A stretch of DNA of 64,000 nt, taken from NCBI GenBank assembly GCA_014898415.1, contig RCTD01000015.1:310001-374000 (forward strand), read 5' to 3'. The DNA is from Stromatinia cepivora (Eukaryota > Ascomycota > Leotiomycetes > Helotiales > Sclerotiniaceae). This document shows, one piece after another, positions 57,651 to 64,000 of the stretch. The notes beneath the pieces were generated by a model. The model was not told the DNA's origin and did no database searches. It saw nothing but the letters and a program-made list of their open reading frames with translations. Position 1 is the stretch's first letter, and the number at the start of each line of letters is the position of its first letter. A program made the translations under genes and the position numbers.

Positions 57651-60546
57651 ATAATATTTGAAGATTTATAATGATTTATGAATTTTAAATTAAAGAATAT
57701 AAAGAAAATATGAAATTTCTTTAAATTTATTGAAATATTATTATTTTATTATAAAGAGATATTTTTCTTAAAAATATTAATTCCTTGTTTCAATTAATAT
57801 TTTTAAGTGTTTAAAATGATATTTATTAAATTATAATAGTTTGAAATATATTTTTATAATTTATTATTTTTAATATTTCAAGATTTGTTAATTCGTTAAT
57901 ATATTATAACAAAAAGCTAAATTCATTTCTAATTTATATATATTTTTTTTAAAAAAAAATTATATAGTATAATAATATCAAAAAGTATTATCTATTTAAA
58001 TAATATATAAAGAATATAATATAAATTAAACTCTTGAAAATACAGAATAATAGAAAGAAAAATAAGAGTAGATTTTCTTATCATCAAGTTATTCGATATA
58101 TAAGATTATAAAATTGTTAAACAAAATAAGAATATAAAAAAAATATTGAAACTTTTAAGATCATATTATTAAGAGTTAAGAATGAGAATTAATAAATATA
58201 TAGTTATCAAGTTATATTTGCAAAATATTGATTTTTTTATTCAAGATTGGATATTATAATATTCTCGTTTTGTAATGAGAAATAAAAAGTATTATTTATG
58301 AAATAAATATTAAATATTTAATTAATAGTGAATTAAAGCTTTTCAACAAAGACTAAGATAATAGAATATCAAAAGAAGAATAAATTTGAATAAGAAATGA
58401 TAATCAAATTGTAAACAAATAGAAATTTAAAATTCGATATTTAAAACTCGATTACTAATTTATTTCATCCATAAATATACTATTTATAAATATTAACTAT
58501 TACGGGTTCACTACTCGTTCCTAGCTTGTCTGTATAGATGCCTTAGGCATCCATTCACCATATAGTCGGTGTTCTTCCTAGTATCTTCTTTCCTTTTTTG
58601 TAGAATATTATTATATTCTCTAAGGCTTTTATTATTATTGTAATAATATATTTTATTTTTTAAAAGATTTCATTGTTCAAAGATGAGAATAATTCAATTT
58701 TGTTTTATAGAAAAAATCATTTAAAGAGATTAATTTAATGATGAAACTATAAGAGTTACGAATCGTAAAGAATCAATTAATCTCAATTTGGTTGTAAAAC
58801 TTTTTATTATTTATTTTATGTCACACCAAAAGTGACGCCACTCTTGACGAATGGTTAATTGGGTTGATATAGTAATGATTTCCCGTGACATTTTATAAAG
58901 GAAAAATTTTTCTTTTTTTAAGTTTAATTGATAGGTGATATCGGGATAATGATTTCTATTATTGGTATGTTATACAAAAAAAGTTTCTTCAAATTTTAAA
59001 AATAATAAAATAATATATTGTTATTTTTATATTTAGGTTTTGTTTATGAATTGTAGATATCTAGTTTCAAATCTAAGTTGATGATTGTGATAAAGTTTTT
59101 TTTTTCTAGATTTTGTTTTCGATAAGTTTATTGATTATTATATTGTATATAGAATTATGATATTTTATTAGGAAATTGTATATTTTCAATATATGATTTT
59201 TTGTATATAATAAATAAAGAAATAAATAATAATAAAAATAATATATAATTTGTTTTTGAAAGATTATATAAATTTTTCGGGATTTTATTTTAAGTTTTTT
59301 GTAATTTTTTATTATAAATATAGTATTATATTTCAGAATTATTTTTATTTTCTTTAATATATTTTAATTATTCTCTGAATTAATAATATATTTGATTTAT
59401 ATGCTTTTGTAATTTATATATTTTATATACTTTTGTTATATTAAGTGTATAATTGATTATAATAGTATGAAATCCTTGTTTGAAGACGAAATAATAAATA
59501 AAGAATATTCTTTTTCAAAAGGATTAGATTTTGTATATATCGAATATATTGGAAAGAAGAAATCTTATATAATACTATTAAAGGAAATTAATTTTTTGAT
59601 AAATTGATTGTTATGATTATATTATAAATAATAAATAATTAAAATTAATTTATTTGAGGAAACTATATTTTTAAGAAAATTGAAGGATTGGTGAATTAAA
59701 TTTATATAAGAAATGAAGGTTTTTTTTGTAAACAAAAAAAATATAATTTGATATAATTATTTTATAATATAAAGAAAATTGTATTGATTTTGAATATATA
59801 GATTAAGAAATTGATAAAGTTGATAAAGATATATATGGATTTGTAATATTATTTTGTTAATATATTTAGTATAATTTATTATTATTTTCATTAATATTTT
59901 AGTAATTATATTAAAAATCTATAAATAAATTAATAAGTAAAAATGAATTAAAGGATATTATTAATAAAAAGAATAAAAAGTAAAGTCTTAAGATTCTTTT
60001 AATTCGATTTAAATTATCAAAATCTGTTTATATTTTGTTAGTGAAATTAATAAATTGAAAAATAGTTAAAAGTAAAATTAAAAGTATTTGAAATATTGAT
60101 GATATATTAGTAAAGAAATAATAGATTTTGGTATTTTGAATAATTAAAATAAGATTTGTTGAAAAAAATTTCAAATTGGTTCTTATTAAAAGAAAAATAT
60201 TGGAATTATTTAAATTTTTTGATAATAATAATAACGATTTGGAATAATCTAATATGAAATTATCAAATTTTAAAAAACTTGAAAGAAAAATCTTTATAAT
60301 CTTTATATCTTTTTTATTTTTTGTAATTTTTAATATATTGATTTTAATTCTAAAAACAAATGTAATATTATTGATCAAATATCAAGAAATATTTGTAATT
60401 CTAATAAAATTAATAATATTTGTAATAAAGAAGATAATAATTAAGATTGAAGGTTTCGATTTTTTAGGAGATTTTAATAATAATGAAATGAATATTATTT
60501 TAGATAAATATAATTAATCGATAAAAAGGTCTTTGGATTAAGATAA
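57651..60546. other. Extremely AT-rich region, no readable gene
   Basis: Long runs of A/T only. Two less mutated patches stand out: about 58498-58600 (GATGCCTTAGGCATCC, itself a perfect palindrome) and 58819-58890 (TGTCAC...GTGACA). Open frames at 60028-60378 and 60254-60517 are compositional. Confidence 0.45.
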
Positions 60547-61662
60547 TATCACGGAAAGCCCTGTGATCCCCTGTATCCTACGAAGAATCAAAGCGTATAC
60601 TTTCCAATCAGAATAAAGGATCTTCTAGCCCTTACCAATCTATCAATTAATAAAATGATCTTGATATATTAATAAACAAAGATCTAATCTAATTAAAATA
60701 TATATCGATTAAATAACTATTCATTTATTCTATATATATAATTTTTGATTTATATAATCAAAAATAAATCATTCAATTCTTTTATTTTACCAATTATATA
60801 TACTATTTATTCCCCAATCCCTGAAAGTACTTTGTAATTATATTATCCTGTAATAATTATAAGCTTAATAGCCTTTAAATCTATACAATTTTTTATCCAA
60901 TGATTATTAAATATCCAAAGGATTATTCTTAAAAATATTATTCTTATTTTATTTATAATTCAATATTCATATTAATTTAATTATTTTCATTTAATATAAT
61001 AAAGAATTAAAATAATCTTCTTTTTATAATCTATATTCAATAATCAGAATAATATTTATACTTGAAAAATAAATATCAAATTCAAAGAATCTGGGATTCA
61101 ATTAATCCAGAGAACAATCTGTTTGTTTCTATATCAATAATATCCATTCCAAATTTTAATCTAATAAATAAATCTATTTATATTCAAATCGATTAATTTT
61201 CAATCAAATCACTTATTTTACCTTTTATTATCAATCTTCAAGCCAAATATAATCAAAAGAAACAAATTCAATATCAAAAGGAATTCTCAGAATATCTTAT
61301 AATAATTTAATCTAAAGAAAATATAAATAAAGATATAAAGATAAAAAATTCTGATAATAATATATTGAGATTTATTTCTAATAAATCCATTACTTTATTC
61401 CTAATTACCTTTCAAGAAATCTCCTCCGAATTTACTTTTTTTCAATTAAAATATCGATATTAATAATAAGAATATATATAGAATTATAAAGTTTTCTATA
61501 ATGTTTACAAATAAATCGAATTATCAATTGATCAAATATACTTTATAAAATTATCTATTTTTAATCAAAATATTATAGCTCTTTTATTCAAGATAATCAT
61601 TAATATATTCAAAAGGAAGTTTATATCTATAATAACTACTGCCAAACTTGTAGTACTCTAAG
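60547..61662 (+). repeat. First copy of a >1.1 kb direct repeat
   Basis: Begins TATCACGGAAAGCCCTGTGA and aligns with 62885-64000 over its whole length, 2338 bp apart. It has the look of an LTR (TGTCACGG start mutated to TATCACGG). Its true end cannot be set because the second copy runs off the window. Confidence 0.8.
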
Positions 61663-62370
61663 AATATCGATCTGTTCTAACACAAATCTCGTTCAGCAGA
61701 ATCAATCCTATCAAATAACATAGGAATTGGATTATAGTTTATATTAAAACTTTTATATACAAAATCATTAAAATATAAAATAAAATTGTTATCAATATTT
61801 TTCTATAAATTATTAATATCAGGATACTCCTAATCTAAACAAATATTATGATTATATAAATTGAGATGAATAATCAATTTGGATTATTTAATCTTTTATT
61901 TAAATAATTCGAAGATATTTTTGAAGAATTAATCTTTTAGGATTTTATTTCTTTAAAAGTTAAAAAAGAATATATTCTATATTTTTTTTTTTCAAAATAA
62001 TAAAAAATTTAAAAAGAATAAAAAAAGTATCAATTCTGAAAGCAATCAAAGGATCAAAAAGATTTGGAAATATTTTTATAAAATCGAATCTAAATAAAAT
62101 AACAAAATTGATTATAATTATATTGCTTATAATTGTAAAATTATAGAATTAATATTTATTAAAAAGATTAATCTATTATTTAAAAGAGTATTTAATAAAA
62201 ATAAATTATAAATAATTAGGGATTAAACAAGATTATATTTATAAAAGTAATTTCATTTTAATTAAATCAAAAGAAAATGGATGAAAAGTTTTATTGATCT
62301 TTTAGAATCTTCAATTAACATTATTATTTTGGATACTCGATATAATTAATCAAGGGTATATTTTATAATA

Positions 62371-62670
62371 ATGAAAATACATTATTTATTCAATAATATT
62401 TTGTTTGATAATTGTAGTACTATATATATTATAAATGATATATCTTTGTTAAATAATCATCGATATCGATTATCCGATTCCAATGATTTTGTAGAAATAG
62501 ATATTTTTAGTTTTCAAGTTTTAAGATATAAGATTTGTATTATCAAAGAGATCATCAAAAAAGAAGGTTATTTTAATAATGATCTAATTTTGAATAATAT
62601 AGTATTCATCTTTGACTTTTATATTAATATCATTTTGGAGATTCGATTGAAGAAAGCTGGTTTATAATTC
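62371..62670 (+). pseudogene. Relic of a Ty1/copia Gag-Pol protease region
   Basis: The frame reads LFDNCSTIYIINDISLLNNH, SNDFVEIDIFSFQVLRYKIC, DLILNNIVFIFDFYINIILE and IRLKKAGL. This follows the copia pattern: protease active site D(S/N)GxTxHI..N, then LxNVxYVPDFxxNLxSxxxLxKxG. The catalytic DSG is DNC here. Decayed continuation reaches about 62850. Only the protease part is present before the next repeat begins. Confidence 0.72.
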
Positions 62671-62884
62671 TTAAAATATAATTGTACTTTTTGTAAAGGA
62701 GATTATACAAATAATATAATAGTTGTTTAATGTATTTATACTGAAAATCTTGTATTCTTAGAATACAAACCATTTTCTATTTATTCAAATACTCTTTTAT
62801 TTATTTTTATAAATAATCCTTTTATAATATATTCAATAATAAATAGAAAAATAAATAAAACATTTTATTGTTTTTGTGATCTAT

Positions 62885-64000
62885 TATCACGGAAAGCCCT
62901 GTGATCCCCTGTATCTTATGAAGGATCAAAGCGTATACTTTTCAATCGGAATGAAGGATCTACTAGCCTTTATCAATCTATCAATTGATAAAATGATCTT
63001 AATATATTAATAAATAAAGATCTAACTTAATTAAAGTATATATCGATTAAATAATCATTTATTTATTCTATATATATAGCTTTTGATTTATATAATCACA
63101 AACAAATTATTCAATTTTTTTATTCTATCAATTATATATATCATTTATTCTTCGATCTCTGAAAGTGCTTTGTAATTATATTATCCTGTAATAATTATAA
63201 GTTTGGTAATCTTTAAATCTATATAATTTTCTATTCAATAATTATTAAATATTCAAGGAATTATTCTTAAAATATTATTCCTATTTTATTTATAATTCAA
63301 TATTTATATCAATTCAATTATTTTCATTCAATATAATAAAAGATCAAAACGATTTTCTTTTTATAATCTGTATTCAATAATTGGAATAATATTTATATTT
63401 GAAAAATAAATATTAAATTCAAGGAATCTAGGATTCAATTAATCTAAAGAACGATTTGTTTATTTCTATATCAATGATATTTATTTCAAATTTCGATTTG
63501 ATAAATGAATCTATTTATACTCAGGTTAATTGATTTTCAATTAAATTATTTGTTTTACTTTTTGTTATCAATTTTCAAATCAAATATAATCAAAAGAAAC
63601 AAATTCAATATCAAAAGGAATTTTCGGAATATTTTATAGCGATTTAATCCAGAAAAGATATTAATGGAGATATAAAAATAAAAGATTCTAATGGTAATAT
63701 ATCGGGATTTATTTTTAGTAAATCTATTATTCTATTTTCAATTATCTTTTAAGAAATCTCTTTTGAATTTGTTTTTTTTTAATTGGAGTATCGATATTGA
63801 TAATAAGAATATATATAGAATTATTAAGTTTTTTGAGATATTTACAAATGGATTGAATTGTTAATTGATTAAATATACTTTATAAAGTTATCCATTCTTA
63901 ATTAAAGTATTATAGTTCTTTTATTCAAAATGATTATCAATATATTCAAAAAAAAGTTTGCATTTATAATAACTATTGTTAAGTTCGTAGTATTACAAGA
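62885..64000 (+). repeat. Second copy of the >1.1 kb direct repeat, runs off the window
   Basis: Begins TATCACGGAAAGCCCTGTGA and remains alignable to the first copy up to the last base of the window. Confidence 0.8.

Noticed and set aside
60028..60517. Long frames on both strands in the AT-rich region
   Set aside because: Composition of Ile, Leu, Phe, Lys and Asn only, as expected from A/T-only sequence without stops by chance.

Overview
The window looks like a chromosomal segment of a filamentous ascomycete. Genes are split by many short introns of about 45-145 nt with GT..AG ends. The proteins are typical of Pezizomycotina: an SDA1 homologue, an NB-ARC/TPR protein, a peroxisomal alcohol oxidase, a combined C2H2 and Zn2Cys6 regulator, a tyrosinase and a CorA-like membrane protein. 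The right half is very AT-rich and full of transposon relics whose mutations are nearly all C-to-T or G-to-A, the mark of repeat-induced point mutation (RIP). A leotiomycete of the Sclerotinia/Botrytis type would fit, but that placement is inference.

Left part (1-30 kb, ordinary base composition): the 5' end of SDA1 (minus strand); a STAND/NLR-like NB-ARC-TPR protein whose Walker A motif is interrupted by an in-frame 48-nt intron; a single-pass membrane protein; a complete 13-exon alcohol (methanol) oxidase ending in a peroxisomal signal; and a small Cys/His protein with 20 Pro-Gln repeats.

From 13.8 to 30.1 kb lies a set of genes that looks like a small metabolite cluster without a PKS or NRPS: a C2H2+Zn2Cys6 regulator, an NmrA/isoflavone-reductase-like protein, a secreted tyrosinase, a RIP-destroyed secreted-protein gene, an MFS transporter, a SAM methyltransferase and, 2.5 kb further on, an indoleamine 2,3-dioxygenase family protein. 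Regulator/NmrA and MFS/methyltransferase are divergent pairs with shared promoters. A palindrome with CGGAC/GTCCG arms sits 52 bp upstream of the MFS start. Tyrosinase and dioxygenase chemistry suggest an aromatic amino acid as substrate (inference).

Right part (30-64 kb): a TIR element with a GATA duplication, a mariner-like MITE with TA duplication, RIP-mutated gene relics, two complete non-autonomous LTR elements (191-bp and 150-bp LTRs), a degenerate minus-strand Ty3/gypsy RT-RNaseH, a copia protease relic and a >1.1 kb direct repeat. Inside this lies an island (50.3-56.5 kb) with ordinary composition. It holds a broken minus-strand gene, a small Cys/His protein and an intact six-exon CorA-like gene. 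Two RIP-degraded relatives of the CorA-like gene lie elsewhere, and direct repeats flank the island. Members of the small Cys/His family occur three times in the window (11.5, 39.3 and 52.4 kb).

All gene models were spliced by eye; each join was accepted only where reading frame and family motif were both restored.
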